Positions 38,340 through 48,699 of a stretch of 64,000 nt of DNA are shown here, one piece after another. Origin of the DNA: Kappaphycus alvarezii (taxonomy: Eukaryota > Rhodophyta > Florideophyceae > Gigartinales > Solieriaceae). Within the stretch, counting starts at the first letter, position 1; each line of letters starts with the position of its first letter. The position numbers and the translations under genes are program-made. The stretch lies in contig NADL03000699.1 in assembly GCA_002205965.3 (NCBI GenBank), positions 434,001 through 498,000 of the forward strand, read 5' to 3'. A model generated the notes under the pieces. That model ran no database searches and had not been told where the DNA came from. It saw only the letters and a program-made list of their open reading frames with translations.

Positions 38340-39200
38340 CTGTATACCCGTTATTGTCATGATGAGTTAAAATGAATACGGGGAATACATCAACCGTTTC
38401 TGCAGAAGAAATTATGTGTGTAACGTTACGCATACTTGCTGGAGCAAGCTATCTAGATGTCTGCTGGCCGCACGGAATTGGAATTACAAATACCTACCTC
38501 GTATTCGAACAGACACTCTACGCCGTAAGCAAATTTTAGATTCCATCAAATTCCCGCAGTCCGATTCGAGTGCCGAGAGGAAGCGAACAGGTTATGCAGA
38601 ACTAGAAGAAGTCCAATTTACAGCACCATTGCCGCATTGGACTGTGTAGCTATTTAAATTCAGCAACATATACTGTCGGACACCCCCGCCCTAAAAAAAA
38701 TACTACAAGAGAAAGGGATTCTTCGCAGTGTGTGTACAAGCGGCAGTGGGAGCGAACTACAATTTTTTGTTTTTTTCAGCAATACATGCTTGATCCAGTC
38801 TTGACTCTACTGCGTTCCAGTCTACCAAAATGCATGAACTTCTTGCTTGCAATGTTTACCTGCTTTGGCTGCAATTGCCGCAGATAATGCTTACAAAAAT
38901 GAAGGGCATATTCTAATCCCGTACAGCAGAAGGGGACTCACCCAACCGTACGACTCTTTTAACTATTATTTGTCTTCATGTCATATTGCTGTGGAACAGG
39001 CATTTGGAATTCTGGTAACTCGATTCGGGATATTTTGGTCTCCTTTGCGCATCGGTTTGGCAAAGGCCACTTTAATCATTCTTGTGGCATGCAAAATTCA
39101 CAACTTTATCATCGATCAGTCTGCTGAGGGGATTATTCTATATCAAAAATGGCAGAGGAGAAAAGTTTTCAAGGGCTCCCTGTGGTTCACTTTCAAAACA
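38340..39200 (+). pseudogene. PIF/Harbinger-type transposase relic (HARBI1-like, DDE_Tnp_4)
   Basis: The N-terminal signature VSAEEIMCVTLRILAGASYL followed by GIGITNTYLVFEQTLYAV lies at about 38395-38520. The catalytic block DNAYKNEGHILIPYSRRGLT (second Asp) with AVEQAFGILVTRFGIFWSPL (Glu) and ACKIHNFIID lies at about 38880-39115. These are the hallmarks of Harbinger transposases, which cut and paste DNA with 3-bp target duplications. The middle part carrying the first Asp is not readable in one frame. At least three frame changes separate the pieces, so the gene is dead or mis-assembled. Terminal inverted repeats were not identified. Confidence 0.8.
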
Positions 39201-39413
39201 TGTTGCATATGGATCAAGCTTTCGATACAAACCGCAATCGCTCCAAGGAGCAGTCTACCCTACGTGAGAATAATTCGACTATACTGCAGCAATTTAGCTT
39301 TATCCATCCTGTACCTTCCCGCAGATAGTAAAGCTCAGTAATAGCACCTGTCACGAAGCTGTTTTCCAAATAATTTCATACAGACTGCATAAAATGTCGT
39401 TGTATGTTTGCTT

Positions 39414-39662
39414 CTAAGCCCCGTCCGCCAGCTGAAGTATCTCCGTTGTTTGCTTAATGGCAGAGAATAGAGAATGTTTGGATTCACCCCAGGCGTCTGC
39501 AGCCTCAAAATGTGCTTTGTCCCGTTCAGCCTCTTCGGTTTGTTTGGCTGTTTCGGGGATCATATGCTTAAGTGCAGAGGACAGAGCAGGGACAGTTGCT
39601 CTCGGATCAACGTGTCCATCATCACCGAGTACCTCTGCATTTCTTGCTTCTAGCGATTGCAC
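39414..39662 (-). CDS. Candidate accessory-protein fragment beside the Harbinger relic
   Basis: An 83-codon minus-strand frame, convergent with the transposase, reads PALSSALKHMIPETAKQTEEAERDKAHFEAADAWGESKHSLFSAIKQ. It is charged and helical and could be a C-terminal coiled coil. Autonomous PIF/Harbinger elements usually carry a second Myb/SANT-like ORF next to the transposase, and this could be the end of one. No Myb domain is visible, so the role is inference from position. Confidence 0.3.
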   Translation of the reverse strand: MQSLEARNAEVLGDDGHVDPRATVPALSSALKHMIPETAKQTEEAERDKAHFEAADAWGESKHSLFSAIKQTTEILQLADGA

Positions 39663-39884
39663 AATAGCCGCACGTGGCTCAGTTAATTGTGTGCTAGGTC
39701 CTCAAATGCGAACCCATGATTAGCCGCTTCTGTATTACAACTTAAGGCAGCAAAGCCAGTGCTGCTGGAACCATGCATCTCCGAGTTGTGCTCCAAACCG
39801 AGGGAGGGAGGGCCATGGGTGATTTGAATGCGCGATTGGAGAAGTAGGAAGGAGGTTGCGGCTGAGTGGGTATGATGATGTGTT

Positions 39885-40490
39885 GTAAACCGGAAGGGCC
39901 GCCAATAAGTGGGATTGCGGGTGGTTTGGGAAACAAAATGAGACGATTTGGGTGTAGAAGGGTAAGGACGCCATTAGGATGGGAATACGGGTCCTTCGGG
40001 AAATACACACTCGGAAGGGAGAGGAATACGGGTCTGACTGGGGAGGGGAAGGAACTTGCAGTGCGTGAGAATGCAGAAAGTGTCGGGGAAGGAGACTGTC
40101 TGGGGAGGCGAAGGGGAGGGGTCGGGTTGGGAAGGGGAAGGAACCGTCAGTGCGTGCGAATGCAGAACGGGTGGGAATGGGAAAGGAAGTTTGTTGGGGA
40201 AGAAGACGGGAACGGGTCGTTTGGAGATGGGAAGGAGAAGGAACAGGTGGGAAAGTTGAGTGATATGGAACGGACGGAGAAGGGCGGGAGATGGAATAGC
40301 TAGGGAAGGGAGGCAGACGGGACGGATTTGAAAGGTAGCGAGTCGGTTTGTGCTAGGAAGGGGAAGGAGGCGGGTAGATAAGAGAAGGGAAAGGACTCCT
40401 TGGCTCGGAGCCGCCAGTGGGTGAGACTGCGGATGGGGAACTGGACAAAGCAGCCAGTGCGAGCGAATGCAGATGGATGAAGAAGAGAAA
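39885..40490 (+). repeat. Degenerate purine-rich minisatellite
   Basis: This stretch is rich in GGGAAGG-type words. A motif close to CAGTGCGTGAGAATGCAGA recurs at about 40059, 40148, 40415 and 40455, with a weaker copy near 39899. Spacing is irregular and the intervening sequence is G/A-rich. It produces a spurious 211-codon Pro/Ser-rich frame on the minus strand (39974-40606). Confidence 0.55.
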
Positions 40491-40639
40491 GACGGATTGC
40501 GGGAGTCTCGATCGGTTACAGAAAGGCTTCGAACCCTGTTAGGGGGGGACGAAGATTTGAGAGTTGGAACAACAACTGTATGGGAGATAAGTGCAGTGAT
40601 GTCCATCGATTTGGCTTCGTTTCTCGTGTCAAATTGCGA

Positions 40640-40662
40640 CCGGGAAATTCCGAATTTCCCGG
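40640..40662. repeat. 23-bp perfect palindrome-like hairpin
   Basis: CCGGGAAATT-CCG-AATTTCCCGG: ten-base arms that are fully complementary, with a three-base loop. It could be a terminator hairpin, a protein-binding site or an element end. No run of T follows, so there is no reason to prefer a terminator. Confidence 0.6.
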
Positions 40663-40979
40663 TTAAGTGATGAAAAGGGGAAACGAATGTGGCCTTCTGG
40701 GCTGTGCTTATTGGATTTTCAATTATAACTTTTTCAATGTTTCATGTTTCAAAAAGTCATAAAACGCTCCTGAAATATTTGAAAATCTTAAATTGATGAA
40801 GGATTGCAGGTTTAACACCATCTGAAAGGTCCTTAATCTCACCGGCTACATGGTTTATAACAGTCATGAAGCTTTTTGTGGGACAGTTCATTTCTACCGT
40901 GCATTCGCCTATTTTGGAATTAGCCGTAGTGGAGGAAAATTCTGTAATATTTTCAAAAATTAGCACTCAACGAAGTAGA

Positions 40980-41460
40980 CAATTTGTACAGTTCATGTAC
41001 TGCGAATCTATGCACATATGCAGTACTGTACGTGTTATTCGTTAATCTATCCGAACATATACTGTACAATAGTAACATGTAAATATAACTGTTTTCCCAT
41101 ACCAATCACGGAGGAGCAACCCTGATTGGTGTGACCATCTGGTCAGGTTGGGAAGAGCTACCTGGACGGCGTCGAGCGAGGGTGGCCGCCCCTTTTTGTG
41201 TTCAAACCTCATTTTTCCCTAAAAAACGTTTTATCTGGTTGAAATGGAACGCAGTGACGTGTACAATTGTATTTTGAATAATTTAGTAAAGCGAAATGAG
41301 TTATTATTCTGAAGAGTAATTAAATGGTTATCAGTTTAGTTATATAAACAAAGAATAATTACTTCATAAAGTTTGGGATAGCTTATAAACACAAGCAGAA
41401 ATCTAAAAAAGAGAAAATCTTTAGACTTACTACAGAAATAAAATAATGCAAATGGAAAAT
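40980..41460. other. Non-coding stretch with a structured block at 41100-41200
   Basis: At 41101-41132 ACCAATCA...TGATTGGT forms an eight-base stem around a GC-rich loop. It is followed by GC-rich sequence rich in short complementary words and then CCCCTTTTTG. A TATA-like AAATATAA lies just upstream at about 41079. It could be a small non-coding RNA gene, but no known RNA class fits. Confidence 0.2.
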
Positions 41461-41737
41461 ATTCAGTGATTCACCATAAAATATTTGCGAGTCTTTTCCT
41501 CGCAGCTTTCTTTTGCTCTAAACTGTTTCTAATTATCCACCTGCGTTATTTGAGAGTTCTCCGCAGGAAGAACTGTCCTAAGTACTGCTCGATGCGGTCT
41601 TGGGCCTTCGACCAAGCAATTGCATCCATCCAAGCCCTTCTCCGAGCCTACTGCGCATCCTTTTGCGCTATTTTTAATTCCTCATTCAACTTCTCTGCCT
41701 ATTCTTCACGCCTTTTTGCTTTCAGATACCTCAGCAG

Positions 41738-41877
41738 TCCAATTATATCCAAACTAGTCCAATTGTATCCAAACTAGTCCAATTATATCCAAACTAGTCC
41801 AATTATATCCAAACTAGTCCAATTATATCCAAACCAGTCCAATTATATCCAAACCAGTCCAATTATATCCAAACAGG
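41738..41877 (+). repeat. 20-bp minisatellite, seven units
   Basis: The unit TCCAATTATATCCAAACTAG is repeated seven times head to tail with only one or two changes per unit (ATT to GTA-type variant in unit 2, CTAG to CCAG in units 5 and 6, CAGG in the last). The array is flanked by the words AGATACCTCA and GGATACCTCA. There are no spacers, so it is not CRISPR. The near-identity of units means recent expansion. Confidence 0.95.
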
Positions 41878-41908
41878 ATACCTCAATACCCATTGTAGTG
41901 TACACAAA

Positions 41909-43400
41909 TCAAGACTTCACTTTGGGATCAGGAGGGAATTCCCCCATTATTCGAACAGTAATCATACTTTTCGCCTGAACAACTTCGTAAGCATGTATCA
42001 TTTCCTGACAGAGATTTGGCTTCCAAACAAGTAATCCTGCAACAGAATTCAAGTTGAGAGGCCAAAGCCTAGTCTTTTCTTTAAACCCTTCCATGATATT
42101 TTTTGCATGGTAGCCTCCTTAAATCCTACTTCAATTAAATCCCAGACATGTCTTCCATGCAATTTTGCCCACCCTGTTGACGACTGACATCCATATGTTA
42201 ACGAACGTTCCATAAAAGATTCATTTGCATGGTGCTTGAAAGGCCCAAAACCAGATGTATCCAAAAGTTGCAAGCGGTCGCCTGTATGTTCTGGTAATGC
42301 ATCTGTCGCAACTAGCGCCCTTCTCATCTCTCTAATTGCACTTGACAGCAAACGGGAGCGGCATGCGTCAAAAAATAAAACAATACACTCTTCAACAAGA
42401 TGTAAAGCTCGAACGGATTCGATGAAGGGTAATACCCATTCACGGAACACATTTCCATTGAAATTGCCTACATTGCCTCTCAAAATGCAACCCACCCTTC
42501 AGGCATCAAATAAGACACCCTCTCAGTATATATTCCATCACTTAGTCTTGGTTCTTGAATCCCCTTGAAAACTACCACAGGCTCCACGCATTCGCCTGTA
42601 CCACTCACGCACAAAAAAGAAATATGCGGCTCCCATACTGAAAACTAACTCCCGGCTGAGTTGCTTTAACTCCGACAGATGTGAATACACGCTTCCCTCC
42701 TTTCCAAATAAGTCTCTCAAAGGAGAAAAGCCTCTTGCATCCAGATTGTAGACTTAAAAAGTGGCCTTGATGCTGTACGACTCAACTCGCGCAAAAACTT
42801 TAGTTATTGTTTCAGCATTAAAACATTGAATGCGGCGCTGATCCACGGGACGAGCAACGAAGGAGCTAATTTTGTCAGAATGACGCCTCAAAAAGCTGTG
42901 AAGCCAAAAAAGAGACCATTTAGCCTGTCATAGGCGTTAATATGCTTTTCCATTCCTTGCTATTTCATCACGGTACTGACGTGCAATGTTGCACAAGTTT
43001 TCATTGGCCAAGAAAGGCTCTTTTGCCAGTCTAACCGAAGCACGACCAACAATTTCTTTCTCTTTTTTCAACGAGAAAATTGTGGCATGGTTCGGCCTTT
43101 CCGAGATGGTAAAAAAGCTCCATTCTTGTTTTGCCTTATCTGTGGTTCTTTCCGTTTGCTCCAGCGCTGCAAACTTGATTTGGAAATCTTGAAGAGTCCG
43201 TTGTTCGTGGTTACACAGACGCTACGACAAGAATCACCCGCTCGGATTTTTTCCAGTGCTTCGAGAAAGGCGCTGTGGGCTATGCTGTGTACCTTCTTTG
43301 TCGCAACAAGGGAATGTGTCACTGCTGTGTTCAGACCTGTATCTGAATTCAAAGGTGACGGTATCAAAGAAAATGCGCCCAATAGATGGTGTCGTGTCTA
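41909..43400 (-). pseudogene. pogo/Tigger-like (Tc1-mariner, DDE_1) transposase relic
   Basis: The minus strand carries a helix-turn-helix-like N-terminus (NGLFKISKSSLQRWSKRKE, about 43225-43165) and a linker with SVRLAKEPFLANENLCNIAR near 43040-42980. The DDE_1 catalytic part has FREWVLPFIESVRAL, CIVLFFDACRSRLLS (second Asp) and LLDTSGFGPFKHHANESFM (about 42440-42220). The C-terminal segment VWDLIEVGFKEATMQKISWK follows. FGPFK corresponds to the VFGPLK block before the final acidic residue. The stretch from 43068 to about 42500 is not open in one frame, so the gene has several interruptions. The 20-bp minisatellite sits just beyond its 3' end. Terminal inverted repeats were not identified. 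Confidence 0.65.
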
Positions 43401-43724
43401 TTGAGGATCAAAGATGAATTTCACTAATGGGTACAGCTGGATGACTGCTTCACGATAGTGACTAGAATATTTATTGATATCAAGTTTTTGAAAGGGTTAT
43501 TTCCTATTACCAGTTTCGCGGGAAACTGTTCGAAGGCGCAAATTGGGCCATTTGGGCCCTATTTCTCCGATTGAAATTCTTGTTTTCCCAGTTGTCATGA
43601 TTATGACTCCATTATAAAGATTGTCGCAAAGTTTAGTGTTCTATGCATGGTTAGTGAAAGAAAAGAAGTTTAATGCATTCAGTTTCTACTGGGGACTGTG
43701 CACGTCCTAACTATACGGCTAAGA

Positions 43725-45560
43725 TCTAACCGGATGTACCTCGTCGTCCATGCGCATCGGGGCTCGGGACAGGATAGCTTGAGCACTGGATGACCAGAGG
43801 GTGCAACTCAGTCGCTGGTAGATACGGCGGCGGATAACACCAGATGTCGAGTGACACTTGGTTGCAGATCTAGGCGTTTCCAAAGATACTGTACAGTATG
43901 TGTCTTGCAGAGATGAGGGAATTTTCTGCGAAATTTGTTCAAAATTTGTTTGAGTTTTAGTTTTTTTTACCACGAAAAAATTTTGACTGTCCGACAAACA
44001 GCTCCCGCACTCTTTTAACCACCCCCACGGATTAGCCACGTCACCATCATCGTCACCTTGTATCCTGCGCCCGCCATCATCCCTTCCCCATCAACCATCC
44101 GTTCCAAATCCTCCCAACATTCCCCTTCCGCGCCCCTCCTTCCCGGCGTGACACAGATGACAGCGCTGAGGCGCTGAGGCACTAGCAGGTGCGGTACCTC
44201 CGTGAAGGTATGATGGCGGCGAGCAATGGCCGGAATAACTCGTTGAGAAAACGGGCATTCTCAGCCGATGGGGCACCGACGGAATCGAAAGCGAGGGGTT
44301 GGAATTGGAAGGGAGGGTCGCTCCGAGGGCTACCCGAGAGGTTGAGTAGGCGATGTGCCAGCTTGCGGTCGAGGTCGCGAGTCTTGTCCCGGTGCGCAGA
44401 TACCGCTGCGCCACCTGCTGAGCGGCTTTCGTACGGGTGGCCGACTTAAAAGGCCATACAATAGTGATGTCGAAGGCAAGTGGGCGGGGTTACGTCGCAT
44501 GGCGTTAGCCAGGGGAAAGACTAAGAAATCCACGGGACAGAGGTCAGTCCCGAGATAAGGAGCGGTTTTGGACAAAAACCTCAAACTCGCAGTCGCGGCC
44601 AGCGGCGCGCGTGACGTACGTGATTAGGGCATCACGCACAGGGTTGTGCCAGTGCAGGCGGCCGAATCAGGTCGGGCAGAGATCTGCTGCATGGTCGCCA
44701 TTGGTTTCCATGGGCTTGTGCAGTGCAAGCAGAGGACAGGCTGGGGTCGTAGTTCACAGGAAGGCCGAGGTGCCTTTGGAGCATTAAGGACCGTTGCGTG
44801 TAGGAGACCCGGCAGGAGGAGGCGGGATGTGTATAAAGTCCTCAGCAGGACTGAGGCGGAAGGCGAGGCCCGGGTGCGGAGTCGGATGTCTTCATCACCA
44901 TTTTGACAGGGGGGGGTTGGCGTTCCAGTCCGCGTCGTGTCAGTGGAGATGGGCCTCGCTGCACTCTCCTTAGCATGGATTTAGTATTTTGAGGGGTGCA
45001 GCGAGGGCAATAGAGTCAATATCTCCTAGGATGACGGGATCGGGGTGGCCGGTGATACGGGTGACGAAGGAATGAGGGAGCGGTCGGCCTTGATAGAGGA
45101 GGGAACTCCGGTCCGCTGGGCAGGGCAAGTGCAGGATGTATGCGGTCCGAGAGGAGGCGTATGCGTTCGCGAGCGGGGCAGCGTCAATGATGCTGACGGG
45201 GGCAATGCCATGGAGGAGGGTGCCGATTTCGGAGTAACGATGTCCGCCGAGACGGATCGGGAGGCAAGCTGTGGTCCAGGGTTGCCAGTGAGGGCAAGAT
45301 CGTTGGTTTTCTCGTAGAGCTCCCGTTACAGCGAATCCAAGACGGTCGTGGCGTCCGAAGCATGTAAGGGGTCCGAGAGACGGAACGCGTGCAACATCAG
45401 ACGTGCGAAAGCACCAAGGCGGTGCGTGTGGGGTTAGGGTCTAGGACGAGGGTGAGCTTGTCGAGGTTGCGGCGACAGGACGCGATCTTCGCGAGGAGGA
45501 ACTCAAGCGTATAATCGCGGATGCTGATTGCGGCACCGAGAAGATCGGAGCTACGTGGGG
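43725..45560 (-). mobile_element. LINE copy, GC-rich, minus strand (C-terminal half)
   Basis: Pieces align in order with the copy at 46480-48690. KIASCRRNLDKLTLVLDPNP (about 45495-45435) corresponds to KIAGCKNTLSLIDGIGDARI. AFRLSDPLHASDATTVL (about 45395-45345) corresponds to the CKLHHVMKLTPPSATSVL block. YQRLSCTLWSSSAQAILSRAP (about 43830-43760) corresponds to YQQLSYAIWSTSAASVLCRAP. Between them lie open but frame-changing GC-rich stretches (for example 44584-44330). The RT catalytic box was not found. This copy is diverged from its neighbour and more GC-rich, so it is a separate lineage. Frameshifted throughout. Confidence 0.5.
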
Positions 45561-46479
45561 AGCACTGCTGGAGGGGGGAGTGTAAGGGATTGTGGGTAGC
45601 TCATTTTAAAGACTGACCGTCACCGAGAGGCGGGTGAGGGGTGCGGGAGACGGTACGCTTTTAAGAACTGGGCGGACTTTCTCATTTGTGCGCACAGCGT
45701 GGGTATTTCCGTGTGTCTGTGTCTCAAATGAGGCCTCTGCAACCTGCGATTCCTAGGGTTAGTGTGCCGGTTTGTCATCGCAGTACGTCGCACGGAGGAC
45801 AAACCATGGATTCATCACAGTGGTTCACCACGGCCTGTCTTTGAGACGTTGAGGCTTAGGCCGGCGGTGGCGTCTTTGCTTTGTATCACGTCGAGAGCGT
45901 GTGTAGGTTGTTGTACCGGTTGCCCAGCAGTTGCGGTATTCACGGTCCAGGCTTTGAGTGGTGAGCCTATCACATCCTACGTTTCGGCGACCTCTGCTCT
46001 GCAAAATTTCTACCAACCAGAGCCATTTTGAGGAAATTCTTGTCTGCATAGTTCCGTGGACTGACAGTGTACAGCACAGTACAGTAGTACGCCTCCTGTC
46101 TTACGGTACGCTGTGTTCCAAACTCAGGGAGTGGGTCTCGTTTTACAGGCTGTGAACCGTTGATATTTTCAATATTGACGTTGAAAGCCAAATTGCAAAT
46201 TATTTTCACAAAACTCTTGAGTTTGTCAATTGTCCAATTTCCAATGTGTTGGATCATCGCACAGACGCTGTGCAACCAGGAGGTTACAGCTGGTTTCGTC
46301 AAAGCAACTCAAAACGGCTGTGAACAGAGGATAGGGAGGTGGAAGCCACTCGAACGGGCTGATACGTTCACTTACAGTAGAACTAACCTTCTTTGCTCCT
46401 TAGCCTCTCTCACTTGCTCAGTCGGGTGTTCGGAACTCAGGGACATCGTGTCCCTCAATCCTCTCTGACACTCGCTGCG

Positions 46480-48690
46480 AAAACCTACGAATCTATTCAA
46501 CCTCCCAAATGAGACAATCCCCTTATCTCCTCTGCGACACTGTTGCCGATCCAACCCCGGCCCACAAGATCCGCCCATTGCAATTGGGACGGCCTTGCGG
46601 CGACTGGTGACGAAAGTGCTCTTACCCCAGGCATTGGAAGACACGAGGGAATACCTCGCTCCACTACAGGTGGCCAACGGAGTGCACTGTGGACTGGATT
46701 CTATCGTACACGAAGCCCGAAGACTGGTCTCCACCCAAGGTGAAGATGAGGACTACGCGCTGGTTTCAGTGGATGCACATAATGCGTTCAACCGCTTTTC
46801 GAGACAGAAAATGATCGACCTCCTGCCGACCAAAGTGCCGTCGTTATGCCTTTCTGAACATGGTGTATGCCCGTCAAATGCCGTCCCTAATCTTGCCTGC
46901 GGCATCGACACAAGACATCCCCAGCCAAGAAGGGATGCAACAAGGGGACCCAGCAAGTATGTTGATGTTCTCCCTTGTCATACACCCACTGGCAAGAGAA
47001 ATTTCCGATCAGACCCAACTCCATTTACACAGATGGTATGCGGATGACTGCACCCTGGTAGGCAATCACACTGAGCTCGACAAGGCTGTCGAGATCCTGA
47101 GGTCTAAGGGACCTGATCATGGCCTGTATCTAAACCCGGCGAAGACACGCCTATTCTGGCCGCGCCACCCTGCCACTGAGACACCCCTACTGCACCGCTT
47201 TCCAAATGAGAACTTCTCAAATCACGGCATTGACCTCCTCGGCGCCCCGATCGGTTCGCCTGAATTCATGGAGAACTTTCTCAATGAAAAAATTGCAGGA
47301 TGCAAAAACACGCTATCGCTGATCGATGGGATTGGGGATGCTCGCATCCGGTTCCACCTCCACCGCGTTTGTGCCTCGGCATGCAAGCTACATCATGTGA
47401 TGAAGCTAACACCGCCGAGTGCAACAAGCGTCCTGGCAATGAGATTTGACCAAGAACAGATGGAATATTACGCGCGGTCAAACAACGTGCCGATGACAAG
47501 TGCGGTCCGTCAGCAAGTGGCTCTTCCGCTGCGCCTCGGAGGCCACGGATTCACACCCGTGGCAACGCTGAATCTAGCGTCGTATGCGGCCAGCGTCATC
47601 GACTCCGAACAAGTGACATGCCCCGATGATCCTAGCGTAGCGCACCACCGTGCACAAAGCTATGCACATGCTGATACCCACCTTCTCGAGTTTGTCCGAC
47701 GACTCCACCCAAGCTTTCCGACGGACACGGTGGTCTCCCAGAAACGCTGACAGCGGCCAATCTTGCAAACAAGCCCGATAATACACACAGTATTTTTATC
47801 GAGCCTGGTGCAAGTCGGCAGCAAAGGTATTCTGGAAAGAAGACGAATGGAGAGGTACCCAAGCACTACGCTGCATACGGAAGCTGATATTCGGCGAAGG
47901 ATCCGCCGCCAGGCATACTTAGAGACGCCTGCTGCAGCCTTTCTCACCGCACATCCGTCTGTGGTCAGCCGGACCTACAATAAGATGTGGTCAGTGATGC
48001 TACGCCGCCACCTGGGAGTTCACGTGTTTGACGACACTGTGCCGCTGCAATGCGCGGAGTGCAACAGGCCCATGGACCGAGGTGACCATGCCGCGGATTT
48101 TTGCAAAAAAGGCCTGGGATGGACTAACCGGCACAATGCCGTGGTGAAGGTATTTGGCCGACAACTGTTCAAAGCAGCAGGAGTCGGCGTCCAATATGAG
48201 GTGAAATACTTCCCGGACTGAATGCACGGCCTGCCGACATTCTAGTGTACCCGAGATCGGAAGAGATAAACACCTTGCCGCCCCTCCCGGTGGCGTACGC
48301 GTCACAGTAACATCGCCATTCCAAGAGGGGTTCATGTCCATTGGAGCGCGTGAGGCGCGCGCCGTTGCAATGCAGCGGAAAGACGGAAAAATAGGGAGCT
48401 TGCCAGAAAGTAGCAGCCATCCCGGTGAAGCCCTCCCAGGACGATCAAAACTGGGATGGAATTTTGCGCTAGCCTTCGACTCACTTGGATCGCCGTCTGC
48501 GACGACGACCAAGGTAATCGACGAATACGCGGCCGCTGTCGCAACCCGCAGCGCATGCCGGCGGGAGGAGTGAAGAATCGGCTTTATCAGCAGCTTAGTT
48601 ATGCAATTTGGTCCACGTCTGCGGCGTCTGTATTATGTCGCGCCCCACAACATACAGAGTTTAGCCACCCTATTCAAACCTAATTGTGTT
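46480..48690 (+). mobile_element. LINE copy, plus strand: RT plus zinc knuckle and restriction-like endonuclease
   Basis: This is the fullest copy of the family. It starts in RT motif 1 (PIAIGTALRRLVTKVLLP, about 46573), continues with DYALVSVDAHNAFNRFSR, GMQQGDPASMLMFSL and the YADD box at 47037-47048, then KTRLFWPR. A long post-RT region (to 47750, frame 46860-47750, 296 codons) and a Cys-His knuckle (CAECNRPMDRGDHAADFC, about 48051-48105) follow, then RHNAVVKVF. The nuclease part has RPADILVYP near 48230 and VTVTSPFQEGF near 48300. The residue expected to be Asp before VTVT reads Arg here, so the nuclease is probably inactive. At least four frame changes break the ORF. No upstream ORF1 or poly-A tail is visible. 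Confidence 0.75.
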
Positions 48691-48699
48691 TAGGTTTGT

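Noticed and set aside
39974-40606. A 211-codon Pro/Ser-rich minus-strand frame
   Set aside because: It is explained by the purine-rich degenerate minisatellite on the plus strand and has no domain content.
41738-41877. CRISPR-like regular repeats
   Set aside because: The 20-bp units are directly adjacent with no spacers, in a eukaryotic sequence. It is a minisatellite.
44189-45317. Plus-strand Arg/Gly-rich frames
   Set aside because: These are antisense shadows of GC-rich minus-strand LINE coding sequence.
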